The notes beneath the pieces were generated by a model that saw nothing but the letters and a program-made list of their open reading frames with translations, had not been told where the DNA came from and searched no databases. Below, piece by piece: positions 26,101 to 35,615 of a stretch of DNA of 64,000 nucleotides. The position numbers and the translations under genes are program-made. The stretch lies in NCBI RefSeq assembly GCF_003315035.1, contig NZ_QNRE01000008.1, positions 124,001 through 188,000 on the forward strand, written 5' to 3'. The stretch is from Nocardia puris (GTDB lineage Bacteria; Actinomycetota; Actinomycetes; Mycobacteriales; Mycobacteriaceae). The first letter of the stretch is position 1; every line of letters starts with the position of its first letter.

Positions 26101-27293
26101 GCGAGCGATTCGGCTTCCGATCTGGTCACCGCGTCGGCGGTGGCGAACTTCTCCACACCCGCCGCCGACTTCGCGGCGACCATGCCGTCCGCCACCACCA
26201 GTTGCAGGCCGCGTCGCACCGCGAGCCCGGCCTGAGGAGCCGTCAAGTCGAGGACGGTCACCGAATCCAGCCCGGCATCGCTGACGATGCGCTCGGACCC
26301 GCTGACATATCCGTCATCGATGATGACCAGCAAATGGACGCGGCCCGCGGTGGGTTGCGCGTTGCGCATGAATCGACCGCGCTCGAGCAATTCGGCCGCC
26401 ATCGCGGTCTCCAGCTCGGCGAGTGAGCGATACATCATGCGAGCCGTGCCCATGCCGTCGCGGTCCACCGGATGCTGGAGGTGCGGAAGCCATTTCGCCC
26501 AGGACCAGGTTTCGGCGTCCGGGTCGGCGCAGATGATGGCGACCGCGGCGTGGTCGGGGCCGTGGAATGTGGCGAACTCCATCACCATGGATCGCACCAG
26601 CATTCTGGTCTGATCGTGATCGCCTTCGATGTTGATCGCGGGGAACGCCCGCAACGAGATCGCGGTCGGCAGCCCGTGCACCACCGAGTGCGTCCGCACG
26701 AATCGGCGCAGGGCGACCGTGGACACCGGCTCCAGGTCCTCGAGCGGACCGGTCTCCGGCCTGGCGAGTTTCGTGGCCAGGCGGTGGCTGCCGACCCCGA
26801 CGCGCACATGCCCGAAATCCGGATCGTTGGGACGCCGCTCCCACATGCGCCTGGTGCCCGCGATCGATTGCAGGTCGGCGGGATCCGGGTGGCTCCACAG
26901 CAGCGCCGTGAGCTGTGCGGTGCCCGTTTTCCGGACGTCCTTGCGCACCTGATCCAGATAGCGGAAGTAGTCCTTGCGTTCCTCGTTGAGTTCCGCGGCC
27001 TTCTTGGGTCCGCCGGTGCCACCACGGAATCCGGCCATCATGCCGACCATCGACATGATCATCATCATCGGGAACATCATCATGAACGGATTGGCCAGCA
27101 GGTTGCGGCCCATCATGACCATCATCGCGATCATGCCGATCACCGCGACGACCATCACCACCGGCATCAGCTTCATCAGCAGGCCGGTCGGCACGGGGCG
27201 CGGGATCTCCGGCGGAGCGGTCAGCGCCACCTCGCCGCCCGGCGCTCGGGGCGGCGCGATCCTCGGACGTCGCACGAAACCTTCGGTTGCCAT
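23112..27293 (-). CDS. eccC: EccC, type VII secretion FtsK/SpoIIIE-type ATPase (EccCa-EccCb fused)
   Basis: A 1,393-aa ESX motor that binds substrates and energises export at the inner membrane. Two methionine-rich membrane segments lie at about residues 38-62 and 66-90. Three ATPase domains follow: Walker A GATGSGKS near residue 485, GGPQSGKST near 890, and the degenerate VECGKTT near 1192. Between ATPases 1 and 2 (about residues 735-795) is a Pro/Gly/Leu-rich linker with repeated LPDLPPPPG units, at the point where ESX-1 splits into EccCa and EccCb. It is three bases downstream of mycP, in the eccD-mycP-eccC operon, and convergent with the GNAT gene. Confidence 0.96.
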   Translation of the reverse strand: MATEGFVRRPRIAPPRAPGGEVALTAPPEIPRPVPTGLLMKLMPVVMVVAVIGMIAMMVMMGRNLLANPFMMMFPMMMIMSMVGMMAGFRGGTGGPKKAAELNEERKDYFRYLDQVRKDVRKTGTAQLTALLWSHPDPADLQSIAGTRRMWERRPNDPDFGHVRVGVGSHRLATKLARPETGPLEDLEPVSTVALRRFVRTHSVVHGLPTAISLRAFPAINIEGDHDQTRMLVRSMVMEFATFHGPDHAAVAIICADPDAETWSWAKWLPHLQHPVDRDGMGTARMMYRSLAELETAMAAELLERGRFMRNAQPTAGRVHLLVIIDDGYVSGSERIVSDAGLDSVTVLDLTAPQAGLAVRRGLQLVVADGMVAAKSAAGVEKFATADAVTRSEAESLARDLARYRIATAAQIVSLGDETRAVPGLMALLKIPDAARIDPAVVWRPRSDRERLRVPIGITPDGTPVEIDIKESAENGMGPHGLCIGATGSGKSEFLRTLVLSLVTTHSPDLLNLVLVDFKGGATFLGLESLPHVAAVITNLEEELSMVDRMKDALAGEMNRRQELLRAAGNFANVTEYEKARAAGAQLDPLPALFVVVDEFSELLSQKPDFADLFVMIGRLGRSLRVHLLLASQRLEENKLRGLDSHLSYRIGLRTFSANESRAVLGITDAYHLPSVPGSGYLKSDADDPLRFNAAYVSGPYVSPRGSTQIDGEAVGGQHPVIFTASEVEIVDDPANSGAVPAPAGLPDLPPAPGAAELSRPGLPDLPPPPGGLDLPPPPPAGGPELPAPPGVDDSAVAEPATSAQRVPATLLQVVVERLTGHGRPAHEVWLPPLDESPSVDMLLPDPDWRSPVNQHGQLWLPIGVIDKPYEQRRDVLIVDLAGAQGNMAVVGGPQSGKSTTLRTIIMAAAATHTPEQVQFYCLDFGGGTLMGLADLPHVGSVAGRMDVDRVRRTIAEVTTLLRQREERFRELGVESIQHFRRRKAELLTRSPEEQAADPLSEDQFGDVFLVVDGWSTIRGEYDTLEASFNALAAQGLSYGIHLIIAASRWPEIRPAIKDLIGTRLELRLGDPADSEMDRRTAVLVPVGRPGRGLTPQKLHMLVALPRLDSSSDPGSLSEGIAAAKRQFAEMYGERRAPDVRMLPLRIPRAEVLAIAAAQGIEQSPTRAVIGLGENELSPLVLDFDAQPHLMAFADVECGKTTLLRNIVLGVTENSTAETARVILIDYRRTMLGVIEGDQLAGYSTSSQTSVPMIKEVANYLAKRFPPPDITPQQLRDRSWWTGPEIYIVVDDYDMVATSQNPLDPLMEYLPQARDIGMHLIVARRSGGAARALYDKVLGRMKDLSVDGLLMSAPKDEGKLLGDIRATRLPPGRGTLVSRGEPQMIQVSYLDPN

Positions 27294-27296
27294 GTC

Positions 27297-28730
27297 CTAC
27301 TGTCCTCCTCCGGGGGCAACGCCCTCCCCCGGGTCGACGATCTCGTCACGGTCGCGGCGGAACGGAATCGACAGCGCCCACCCGATGCCGAGCAGCGCGA
27401 GCAGCGTGATCGACCCGATCGTCGCCACCCGGCGCGGCAGCGGGTCCCGGTACGGCGGCGGGGCGGGCGCGGCGATCGCGCGCCCGACGTCGGCGCCCGC
27501 GCTCACCGGCTCCTGCGGCAGTTGCGCGGTGAGCGCGGCGAGTGGGTCGATGAGTCCGTGCCCGAGCCGGTCGTCGCGGCCGGAACCCGGCCCGTGCGCG
27601 GTGCGGGTGATGCGGTCCATCACCTGCCGCGCGTTCAGTTCCGGGAACCGGGCCCGAACCAGCGCGGCGAGACCGGATACGAACGCGGTGGAGAAGCTGG
27701 TCCCGTCGACGGTTCCGGTGCCCTCGGCGGTCTGTACCGCGTTCACCAGCCCCGTACCACCCGGTTTGCTGTCGAGCGAGACGATATTGCGGCCGGGAGC
27801 CGCGACGCCGATCCAGGGTCCGCCGATCGAGAAGGGCGACACGCTGCCGTCGGCTTCCACCGACGCCACCGACAACACGTACGGCGAGAATCGCGCGGGC
27901 GTCACCATGGTGTTGACCGCGCTCCACCCGGATCGATCGTTCTGCCGCTCACAAGCGCTGCCCTGCTGGATGTTTCCGGCGGCGGCCACCACGACGACAT
28001 CGCGGTCGTGGGCGTACTTCACCGCCGCGCCCAGCGCCGCGTCGGCCGGATCGCCGCTCACGGGTGTGCACGCCACCTCGGAGATGTTGATCACCGTCGC
28101 CCCCATGTCCACGGCGCGGACCACCGCCGCCGCGAGGGTCAGCACGGTGCCGTAGCCCGACTGAGCGATCCGCCCTGGCCCCTCGTTCCGGTTCCGGTCG
28201 CTGGCCTCGTACGCGAGGCTCAGCTGACGGATGGCGAGGATTTCCGCGTCCGGCGCCACCCCGGCGAACGCGTCGCCCGGCGCCGGCCGGGCGGCGATCA
28301 GCCCTGCCACCAGGGTCCCGTGGCCATCGCAGTCCACGGTGCCGTCGCTGCCGGAGACGAAGTCGCCGCCCGCTTGCAGCGCGGGCAGCCGGGGATGCCG
28401 ATTGACGCCGGTGTCGATCACCGCCACCTTCTGTCCGGCGCCGGTACTGAACCGCCAGGCCGCGGGTAGATCGAGCACCCGCTGCGCCGCGGGCGGTTCT
28501 TGCGGCGGCCCACCGGAGAGCGAAGGCTCGGCACATGTGTGCCGCTGTTCGGTGGGCTCCGGCGGCCCGCCCCGCGCGTTGACGGCGAGCGCGGCGCCGA
28601 GTGCGCCGTCGTCGACGACCGGTGGCGCGGAGGCCGCCGCCGGGGCGGACAAGACGACGAGCGCCGAGGCCACGGCGGCACCTGTGCACCGCGCGAGCCG
28701 CGCGCGGAAACGGGGTGGCGGAATGGTCAT
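27297..28730 (-). CDS. mycP: Mycosin MycP, membrane-anchored subtilisin-like protease
   Basis: A 477-aa S8 serine protease of the ESX periplasmic complex that processes substrates and stabilises the channel. Signal peptide at residues 1-33, catalytic Asp106 (VIDTGVN), His137 (DGHGT) and Ser345 (DGTSFSTAF), oxyanion region VVVVAAAGN, and a C-terminal membrane helix near residues 440-460 with a short charged tail. All catalytic residues are present. It is 28 bases after eccD and three before eccC. The N-terminal stretch contains Cys residues that may form the mycosin disulfides. Confidence 0.95.
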   Translation of the reverse strand: MTIPPPRFRARLARCTGAAVASALVVLSAPAAASAPPVVDDGALGAALAVNARGGPPEPTEQRHTCAEPSLSGGPPQEPPAAQRVLDLPAAWRFSTGAGQKVAVIDTGVNRHPRLPALQAGGDFVSGSDGTVDCDGHGTLVAGLIAARPAPGDAFAGVAPDAEILAIRQLSLAYEASDRNRNEGPGRIAQSGYGTVLTLAAAVVRAVDMGATVINISEVACTPVSGDPADAALGAAVKYAHDRDVVVVAAAGNIQQGSACERQNDRSGWSAVNTMVTPARFSPYVLSVASVEADGSVSPFSIGGPWIGVAAPGRNIVSLDSKPGGTGLVNAVQTAEGTGTVDGTSFSTAFVSGLAALVRARFPELNARQVMDRITRTAHGPGSGRDDRLGHGLIDPLAALTAQLPQEPVSAGADVGRAIAAPAPPPYRDPLPRRVATIGSITLLALLGIGWALSIPFRRDRDEIVDPGEGVAPGGGQ

Positions 28731-28758
28731 CCGGATATCACCGAACTCCGTCGCCGTG

Positions 28759-30231
28759 TCACAGATTCCGCGCGGCCGAATATACGCCCATGATCCACAG
28801 CACCAAGGGGACGATGGCCACGATCAGCAGGTACTCGAAGATCTCGCCCGCGCGCCGCGTCACCGGCGTCATCTCGGTGTGCGGGCCGATGACGCCGAAC
28901 GCCACCGCGGCGGCGCCCAGCGCGAAAACCATGGCGGCGCACGGGACCAGCGATTCCGGGCGTCCGAGCGCCACGGCGACGGGCAGCGCGAACAAGGTGG
29001 TCACACCACCGCCGATGAGCGTGGCGGCTTGTGTCAGGTCGGCGAAGGAGCGACCGCGCAGGCACAGGATTAGCGCGATGATCACCGCCAAGGTGACTCC
29101 CTGCCAGCGGGCCGATCCCAATGGGTCCGCGGCGACGACCGCGGCGACGACACCCGCCGCGGTCGCGCCGATGATCACACCCGACTGGTACTCGTTCGCC
29201 GCGCGGGCGCGCAACTCGAGCCCGGCGGCGGACGGCAGCGCCGAGGCGCCGATGGCGCCGATGTCCTCGATGGTCGGGCGCGGTTCGTGATCGGCCGGAT
29301 CGATCGCCGCTCCGGCGGTCGGTACCGGGGGCACGGGCAGCCGGGCCGCGGCCACCGCGAGGCGGGCCGCCGAGCCGATCACGATGACGGACGCGACCAC
29401 GACGCCCGCCGCGATCTTCGGGAAATCGAACTCCCACACCATCCGCACGAAAGCGGCGACACCGGTGAACAACACAGTGGTGATGACGGCCGCGAACATC
29501 GTCGCCCCGACGCCGGTGACGCTGTAGCCGACCGCCGCCGCCACCAGCGCCGCGACCGATCCGAGCAGTAGGTGCGGGCTACCGACCGATCCCGGCACGA
29601 ACAGCACCGCCGCGGCGAAGATCAGCACCATGGCGTGCAGGGACAGCAGCACCGCCGCCGTCCTGGCCTGATACCTCCGGATCGCGATCACCGCTGAGAC
29701 CAGCGCCGCCACACCGACACCGGCGGGAAGGAAACCGATCGGCCAGCCCGCGCCGTCGGCCTTCGCCAGGAGCAGCAGCCCGGTGGCGGCCAGCGCGGCG
29801 ACCAGCGCGGCGAGCAGACCCATCCATGTCGCCGAGATCGGCGACCAGCTGCGGTACCCCGCGGTGGTGAGTTTGGAAACGGCGTCGATCACATCGTCGA
29901 ACAGCGCGGGGGATTCCTTCGCCGCCACCGGGCGCAGCACGAGCAACTCGCCGTCGTACACCTCGGCCTCGGTGAGCGTCTGATTCGGGGCGATGGGGTC
30001 GCGCCCGATGCGCGCCAGGGTCCAGTGCTGGGTGACCAGCGGCGCGCCTTCCTCGTGCTCGGTGAGATCCGGATTCCGCGATTCGATCAGCTCGACCACG
30101 TCGGTGATGAACGCGGCGATCGGCACGGTGGCCGGCAAACCCAGGTCCACCTGAGTGTTGCCGCCGATCACCGATACCCGACACAGCTCCGGATCAGCGG
30201 CGACCACACCGCCGGTCGACGACTCTGTCAC
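28759..30231 (-). CDS. eccD: EccD, type VII secretion integral membrane channel protein
   Basis: A 490-aa ESX core component. Residues 15-105 form the ubiquitin-like cytosolic domain (CRVSVIGGNTQVDLGLPATV, then DGELLVLRP). After a linker, eleven hydrophobic segments follow, the expected number for EccD, which forms the barrel-shaped dimer of the membrane complex. First gene of the minus-strand eccD-mycP-eccC operon; divergent from eccA across 122 bases. Confidence 0.94.
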   Translation of the reverse strand: MTESSTGGVVAADPELCRVSVIGGNTQVDLGLPATVPIAAFITDVVELIESRNPDLTEHEEGAPLVTQHWTLARIGRDPIAPNQTLTEAEVYDGELLVLRPVAAKESPALFDDVIDAVSKLTTAGYRSWSPISATWMGLLAALVAALAATGLLLLAKADGAGWPIGFLPAGVGVAALVSAVIAIRRYQARTAAVLLSLHAMVLIFAAAVLFVPGSVGSPHLLLGSVAALVAAAVGYSVTGVGATMFAAVITTVLFTGVAAFVRMVWEFDFPKIAAGVVVASVIVIGSAARLAVAAARLPVPPVPTAGAAIDPADHEPRPTIEDIGAIGASALPSAAGLELRARAANEYQSGVIIGATAAGVVAAVVAADPLGSARWQGVTLAVIIALILCLRGRSFADLTQAATLIGGGVTTLFALPVAVALGRPESLVPCAAMVFALGAAAVAFGVIGPHTEMTPVTRRAGEIFEYLLIVAIVPLVLWIMGVYSAARNL

Positions 30232-30353
30232 TGGCTCGCAGACTCCCTACACTTCACCCGGTCCCCCTCGGCAACAGTCTCAATCTAACCCAGGCCGAGC
30301 CGGTATGCTGAGCGAGAATTCGCTCATCCCGAAGGTTTTGGGGGCCAACCCGC
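30232..30353. promoter_or_regulatory. Divergent eccD/eccA promoter region
   Basis: The 122-base gap must contain promoters for both units. TATGCT at 30304-30309 is a possible -10 box for eccA; no clear -35 or operator is visible. Confidence 0.35.
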
Positions 30354-32171
30354 ATGACCGGCAATCGCCAAGCACAACGCGCCTTCGACGCGGGCGTCCT
30401 CTCTCTCGGCCTCGCCATCGACGGCCAGGAATCGACGCGCGACCTCGACTACGCCAAGCTGGCCTTCACCAGGGCGACCGAATGGGATCCCGACATGTGT
30501 GACGCCTGGCTGGGTCGCGCGGCGGCGGGTGAGGTCACCCGCGAAGTGTTGTTCAACCTGCACAAGACCAGTCAGCACACGCTGTTCCGTGAGCAGCGCA
30601 GGCTCGGGTTGCGGCCGCGCGAGCTCGCCGGGCGGTTCGTGGCGGGCCAGTACATCGACTACCCCCTCGCCGGCTACACCGAGATCTGGCTGGCGCAGGC
30701 GTCGCAGCTGATCACGGACGGCGAGTTCGACGAGGCCGAGCGGGTGCTCGACGAGCTCGCGGCCTACCGAAAGACTCAACTCTCCCAAACGGATCACGAG
30801 ATCGACGAACGGATCAGCGCCTACGTCCGCGGGGTGCTGCACTACCAGACCCAGCGATGGCCCGATGTGATGTCCGTCCTGGCCGGATCCACCGAATGGG
30901 ACGACCCCTACCTCGCCGCGGGTGCGCACGTGATGGTCGGGACGGCCTGTGCGCAACTCGGCCTCTTCGGTGAGGCGATCCGGCGCATGGAGCAGGCCGA
31001 AGCCGGCCCGATTCCGGCGGCGGCGACCACCGCGCGATTCTGTCGCGGACTGTGCCTGCGCGAGACCGGTCATGAGGAACAGGCCCAGGCGTTGTTCGAG
31101 AAGGTGTTCTCCGAAGCGCCGGATTTCGAGGCCAACACCATGGCCATGCGAGATCGCAAGTACCGCTTGACCGTAACCACGCGCGAGCAGATCGAGGCCC
31201 GCACCGACCGCTGGGATCCCGCGTCCGCGCCGTCGGCCGATCAACTCGGACAGCAGGAACGCGACGACAAGGCCAAGCAGATCCTGCAAGCCGCGCGCGC
31301 CGAACTCGACCAGCAGATCGGGTTGGCCGCGGTGAAGGTGCAGGTCGCCAAGCTACAGGCCACCGCACAGTTGGCGAAGGTCCGCGCCGAGAAAGGCATG
31401 GCCTCGGTACCGCGCGGCCAGCACCTGGCATTCACCGGGCCGCCGGGCACCGGCAAGACCACGGTCGCGCGAGTGGTGGCCAAGATCTATTGCGGACTCG
31501 GCTTGCTCAAGACCGACAACCTGGTCGAGGCCAAACGCGCGGACTTCGTCGGCCAGCACCTGGGTTCCACCGCGATCAAGACATCGAAGCTGATCGACAG
31601 CGCCATGGACGGCGTGCTGTTCATCGACGAGGCGTACACGCTGATCCAGACCGGCCTGTCCGGCGGCGACGCGTTCGGCCGCGAGGCGGTGGACACCCTG
31701 CTGGCACGGATGGAGAACGACCGCGACCGCCTGGTGGTGATCATCGCGGGATACGACGGTGAGATCGACCGTCTGCTGGCGTCCAACGACGGTCTGGCCT
31801 CCCGGTTCGCCAAACGGGTGAAGTTCGACTCCTACACCCCCGAGGAACTGGGGCGGATCGGGCAGTTCATCGCGGGCAGGCGCGATTCGGAGGTGTCGGA
31901 CGAGGCGCTAGCGCTGCTCGTCGCCGCCTGTGCCGACCTGTACGAACGGCAGACCACGGATCAGAGTGGCGCAATCCGGCGCGGGATCGATATCGCGGGC
32001 AACGGCCGGTTCATCCGCAACGTCATCGAGGCTGCCGAGGAGGAGCGGGAGTTCCGCCTGGCCAGTGACGACAGCCTCGACCTCGCGAGCCTGGACGAGT
32101 CGACGCTCATGCGCATCGAGGCCGACGACATGCGCAACGCGTTGGACAACGTGCTGGCGACTCTCCGGTAG
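30354..32171 (+). CDS. eccA: EccA, cytosolic AAA+ ATPase of the ESX system
   Basis: A 605-aa CbxX/CfxQ-type ATPase. The N-terminal half (to about residue 280) is a TPR-like helical domain. The AAA+ domain has Walker A GPPGTGKTT near residue 361 and Walker B VLFIDEAYTL near 421, followed by a C-terminal four-helix domain. EccA is thought to act on PE/PPE-EspG or other substrate-chaperone complexes in the cytosol. Its presence fits the EspG, PE and PPE genes in the same locus. It is convergent with eccB, with a 33-base gap. Confidence 0.95.
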   Translation: MTGNRQAQRAFDAGVLSLGLAIDGQESTRDLDYAKLAFTRATEWDPDMCDAWLGRAAAGEVTREVLFNLHKTSQHTLFREQRRLGLRPRELAGRFVAGQYIDYPLAGYTEIWLAQASQLITDGEFDEAERVLDELAAYRKTQLSQTDHEIDERISAYVRGVLHYQTQRWPDVMSVLAGSTEWDDPYLAAGAHVMVGTACAQLGLFGEAIRRMEQAEAGPIPAAATTARFCRGLCLRETGHEEQAQALFEKVFSEAPDFEANTMAMRDRKYRLTVTTREQIEARTDRWDPASAPSADQLGQQERDDKAKQILQAARAELDQQIGLAAVKVQVAKLQATAQLAKVRAEKGMASVPRGQHLAFTGPPGTGKTTVARVVAKIYCGLGLLKTDNLVEAKRADFVGQHLGSTAIKTSKLIDSAMDGVLFIDEAYTLIQTGLSGGDAFGREAVDTLLARMENDRDRLVVIIAGYDGEIDRLLASNDGLASRFAKRVKFDSYTPEELGRIGQFIAGRRDSEVSDEALALLVAACADLYERQTTDQSGAIRRGIDIAGNGRFIRNVIEAAEEEREFRLASDDSLDLASLDESTLMRIEADDMRNALDNVLATLR

Positions 32172-32204
32172 GCGGCCCCCACACCGGGACGCCGCCGACC
32201 CCGC

Positions 32205-33653
32205 TCAGGGCAGCCCGGTCGGCAGCGTGTCGTGGCTGACGAGGGCGTTCTCCCTGGTCAAACTCGTACCCGGCACCAGCTGACCGACGATCGCCCAGGG
32301 GGCGAGCCTGGGCTTCTCCTCCAGGCCCAGCAACGCGGCCGTGGTCGGATCGGGAACGCCGAAGCGAATTCCGTTCTCCGCCACATAGAACAGGCTGCCG
32401 CGCCGCTCGCTCTCCGGGTAGATCCCCGTGACCTGGACGTACTCGCCTGTTCCCGGCGGAATGTAGGCGGCGTCGATACGGTCGCCACCGCCGTCCGCAG
32501 TGGCCAATTCCACGGGTGCGGCCGAATCCCGCAGCGGTAGTTCACGACCCGCGAGCAGTGCCACCGCCGCAGCGGGCGCGTCCGTCCCTCGCGACCACGA
32601 CAGACAACCGACCGGGGCGTCCTCGGCGGACTTGATATCGGGTATCTCCCGCGGAAAGCGGTCCACCGGAAGCGTGTTGCGCACCGGAACACCGACCAGA
32701 CGGTCCGGCGGCACCGCGACGATATCGGTCATCTCCTGGGAGTTCGAGGTCCGGATCAGTTCGGCGGCGAACGGCGACACCGGCTGCACCCCGTCGGGAA
32801 GAACGACATACAGATCCTCCGAAGCCACGGTGCGCACCCGGATCACGCCGCCGACCGGAACATCCGACAGCGCACCGGGTCCCGGCCCGCCGACACCGTC
32901 GATGGCAGGTGAGCGCAGCGGCGGCACTTCTACCGTGGCGTTCAGCAAGCCCGCGCTGATCGCCCGCGGTGTGCGCTCGGCCAGCCCGAGCGCACGCACC
33001 AACACGGGATCCCCGAGATCCAGTTCGGCGCGCCGGCCGTCGAACAGCAGGTAAGTCTTGCCGCCTTTGGTCACCAGCATCGTCTCCGCGCCCCCCAGCG
33101 GACGAGCCGCGTAGTCGGCGTCGGTATCCAACGCGCCCGCGATCGCCGTCGTCTTCACATTCGCGGTCGCGCGCCCGGCGTCGGAAAGGGCGACGGTGTC
33201 GCAGATCGTCCAGGTGGAACGGTCGCCCGCCGACGATCCGGGCAGCAGCCCCGGCGCACCGGGAATGCCCAGCAGCGGCCCACGCGGCCGATCGGTGAGC
33301 TTGGACGTCTTCACCGAGGTGGGTTCCTCATTGGTGCCGGTGATCAACCGTGCCGACGCCAGATTGAGCACCGGGTGCAATCGATCGTCCACCACCGCGT
33401 ACAGGGCGCCCGTTTCCTGTGCCATGACGATCTTGGCGTCGCCCACCGCGCCCTGCGGGCGCAGGAACGACAGGATCGCCGCGCCCGCGACGACGAGCAG
33501 GCCCAGCACCGCGCCGACGATCAGCGAACGGGACTGGGAACGCATCGGATCGTGCAGCATCCGCACGTCCCGCCGGATGAGCGCATGCTCGTACCGGCGC
33601 AACAGGAAACGGTAACCGTTGACTTGTTGCCTGGTGGTCAGCTGAGCGGGCAC
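32205..33653 (-). CDS. eccB: EccB, type VII secretion membrane protein
   Basis: A 482-aa single-pass protein of the ESX membrane complex with a large periplasmic domain. The N-terminus PAQLTTRQQVNGYRFLLRR is the EccB signature; the membrane helix is near residues 42-62 (LIVGAVLGLLVVAGAAILSF), and the periplasmic part has the R-repeat fold. GTG at 33653 has GGAGGG five bases upstream and matches the family start; the open frame continues upstream without similarity. Two periplasmic cysteines may form the usual disulfide. Divergent from eccE. Confidence 0.95.
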   Translation of the reverse strand: MPAQLTTRQQVNGYRFLLRRYEHALIRRDVRMLHDPMRSQSRSLIVGAVLGLLVVAGAAILSFLRPQGAVGDAKIVMAQETGALYAVVDDRLHPVLNLASARLITGTNEEPTSVKTSKLTDRPRGPLLGIPGAPGLLPGSSAGDRSTWTICDTVALSDAGRATANVKTTAIAGALDTDADYAARPLGGAETMLVTKGGKTYLLFDGRRAELDLGDPVLVRALGLAERTPRAISAGLLNATVEVPPLRSPAIDGVGGPGPGALSDVPVGGVIRVRTVASEDLYVVLPDGVQPVSPFAAELIRTSNSQEMTDIVAVPPDRLVGVPVRNTLPVDRFPREIPDIKSAEDAPVGCLSWSRGTDAPAAAVALLAGRELPLRDSAAPVELATADGGGDRIDAAYIPPGTGEYVQVTGIYPESERRGSLFYVAENGIRFGVPDPTTAALLGLEEKPRLAPWAIVGQLVPGTSLTRENALVSHDTLPTGLP

Positions 33654-33782
33654 GAAACCCTCCGAATGGCCGCGGGCGGAACAACTGCGAGACGAGACGC
33701 CCCGGCGCGGTTGTGCCCCCGGTCCGGTGATCTCGTCGGACAACAGTAGCGAAGGGCGGCGAGTTCGGTCCATGATGAGCGT

Positions 33783-35528
33783 ATGGCGTCCCCTACGGCC
33801 GAGGCGGCCGCAGATGCCCCGGTGCATCCGCTGCGTTCCACACATTTCTGGTTGTTTCGCATGTTCCCGCTGCGCCGGGTGCTTTTCGTACTGTTGTTGG
33901 CGAACGCGAGCGCCCTGGCCGCCTTGATTTTCGGCGCCGAACCCTGGGTAGCGGCCGGAATCGCCGTCGCGGTCTTCGTGCTGTTTCTGGCGCCATTCCG
34001 TGGGGTGTGCCTGGCCGCGTATATCGCCGAGAAGTTCACCTTCGCCCGGCAGAAAGTCGGCAAGCGTTCCGCGCCAGTCCACCGAACCCCGTTCGATGTG
34101 CCCCTACCCGACGGCGGCAGTTACGGAATGCGCTGGGATGGAAGGCATGTGATCACGATGCTGCGCTTGGACGTACCGCCACCGTTCGTGACCCGATTGA
34201 GCCCGAGCGGACTCAGCACCGGCGACAAGGTGCCGCTTCCCGAGTTGGCGCGCTGCCTGAACCAATTCGACATCGGGCTCTCCTCGATCGACATCATCAG
34301 CACCGGTTCCCGCACCGCGAGCGCCGGCCCCGTCGCGCGACTCTACGATCAGATCCTCGGCCCCCTGCCCGCGGTCGCGCACCGCACCGTGTGGGTGGTG
34401 CTGCGGCTGGATCCGCTCGCCAACGCCGCCGCCGTCGATCGGCGCGGCGGCGGCTCGACCGGAGTGCTGCGCTCGGTGATCGTGGCCACCCAGCGGGTCG
34501 CGAATCGACTCGCCGCGCACGGGATCACGGCCTCGGTGCTCACCGGTGCGGAACTGAACTCGGTCGTGCACCAGCTGACGCACGGCGTCGAACTGGACGA
34601 CTTCACCGAACGACCGGACGCGCTCGAGCACGGCGACATGCACACGACGACCTACCGTGTGGAGCTGGATCAGCTGGGCCCGCGCGGATTCGCCGACATG
34701 TGGACGACCTCGACGATCGCGACCACGGTGACCATGCGATTGCGCCGGGCGCCGGAGGAACCGGGGCACAAGCGTTCCGACGCGACGGCGGGACAGCGCA
34801 TCGACGTCTCCGCCCTGGTGCGCTTCACCACCCGCGCCGAACCGGGAGAGCTGAACCTACCCGGCCTGATCCCGTTGCCGGGCAGGCAATATCGCGCACT
34901 GATCCAGACCCTGCCGATCGACAGCGCGGAGCTCGCACTCCCGGAGGAGAGCGTGATCGGCGACGCCGACGCGCTCACCGAGCTGACCACCCCGATCGCG
35001 GGCTGCGGGCAGCTCGTCGGCGCCGACGAATCGGGGCAAGGCGTCGCGGTCCCGCTGATCGGCCCGCACGTGCGGCGCGTGGACATCGTCGGCGGCGTCT
35101 TGGTGGCCAAGCAGGTGATTCTGCGGGCCATAGCTATTGGGTCAACCGTGGTCGTCCACACCAGTCGCCACGAGGAGTGGCGGAAGATGGTCGACTACGT
35201 CGGCTCTCCCGGCCTGACGCTGGCCACTTGGTCAGCCGGATCACAGCAGGCGAACTCGCATCGTTCGGCGAATGTTGTGGTGTACGACGGCGTGCCCGTC
35301 ACCGGGCATCACTCCGATACGACGGTGGTCACGGTACGCGGACCGGGAGCCGGGCCCACCGGGTTCGAGCCGGATATCACGCTCGTCGAAGACGCGACGG
35401 AGCCGAATGTGGTCACCGTCCTTTCGGCCTCCGGAAAAACCGTAGTCCGCATGGTGGCGACGCCGTTCGAAATCAGTTACCTCGGTGTGCCGGAACCGGT
35501 TCGGGCATTGCAGGACATGTCGGCCTGA
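33783..35528 (+). CDS. eccE: EccE, type VII secretion membrane protein (complete)
   Basis: A 581-aa peripheral component of the ESX channel. Two N-terminal membrane helices (about residues 31-48 and 52-72) are followed by a soluble domain with PLPELARCLNQFDIGLSS, GPLPAVAHRTVWVV and a GCGQLVGADESGQGVAV block. It is colinear with the truncated EccE at the left edge of the window. It stands alone on the plus strand between the divergent eccB and the convergent esx genes, and a perfect palindrome follows the stop codon. Confidence 0.92.
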   Translation: MASPTAEAAADAPVHPLRSTHFWLFRMFPLRRVLFVLLLANASALAALIFGAEPWVAAGIAVAVFVLFLAPFRGVCLAAYIAEKFTFARQKVGKRSAPVHRTPFDVPLPDGGSYGMRWDGRHVITMLRLDVPPPFVTRLSPSGLSTGDKVPLPELARCLNQFDIGLSSIDIISTGSRTASAGPVARLYDQILGPLPAVAHRTVWVVLRLDPLANAAAVDRRGGGSTGVLRSVIVATQRVANRLAAHGITASVLTGAELNSVVHQLTHGVELDDFTERPDALEHGDMHTTTYRVELDQLGPRGFADMWTTSTIATTVTMRLRRAPEEPGHKRSDATAGQRIDVSALVRFTTRAEPGELNLPGLIPLPGRQYRALIQTLPIDSAELALPEESVIGDADALTELTTPIAGCGQLVGADESGQGVAVPLIGPHVRRVDIVGGVLVAKQVILRAIAIGSTVVVHTSRHEEWRKMVDYVGSPGLTLATWSAGSQQANSHRSANVVVYDGVPVTGHHSDTTVVTVRGPGAGPTGFEPDITLVEDATEPNVVTVLSASGKTVVRMVATPFEISYLGVPEPVRALQDMSA

Positions 35529-35535
35529 AACGCCG

Positions 35536-35573
35536 CGGTCGTCGCGATCTCCGTACGGAGATCGCGACGACCG
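35536..35573. terminator. 38-bp perfect palindrome, probable bidirectional terminator
   Basis: Nineteen-base arms read outward from a central TA with no mismatch, between the convergent eccE (stop 35528) and esx gene (stop 35616). In RNA this forms a very stable hairpin in either direction. Confidence 0.75.
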
Positions 35574-35615
35574 GGCGTGTGGCGAAGCGGTGGGGCGAAC
35601 TCATCCCACAGCGCG

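Noticed and set aside
26472..28469. Plus-strand open frames across eccC and mycP
   Set aside because: Antisense to genes with complete catalytic motifs; no ribosome binding site or similarity.
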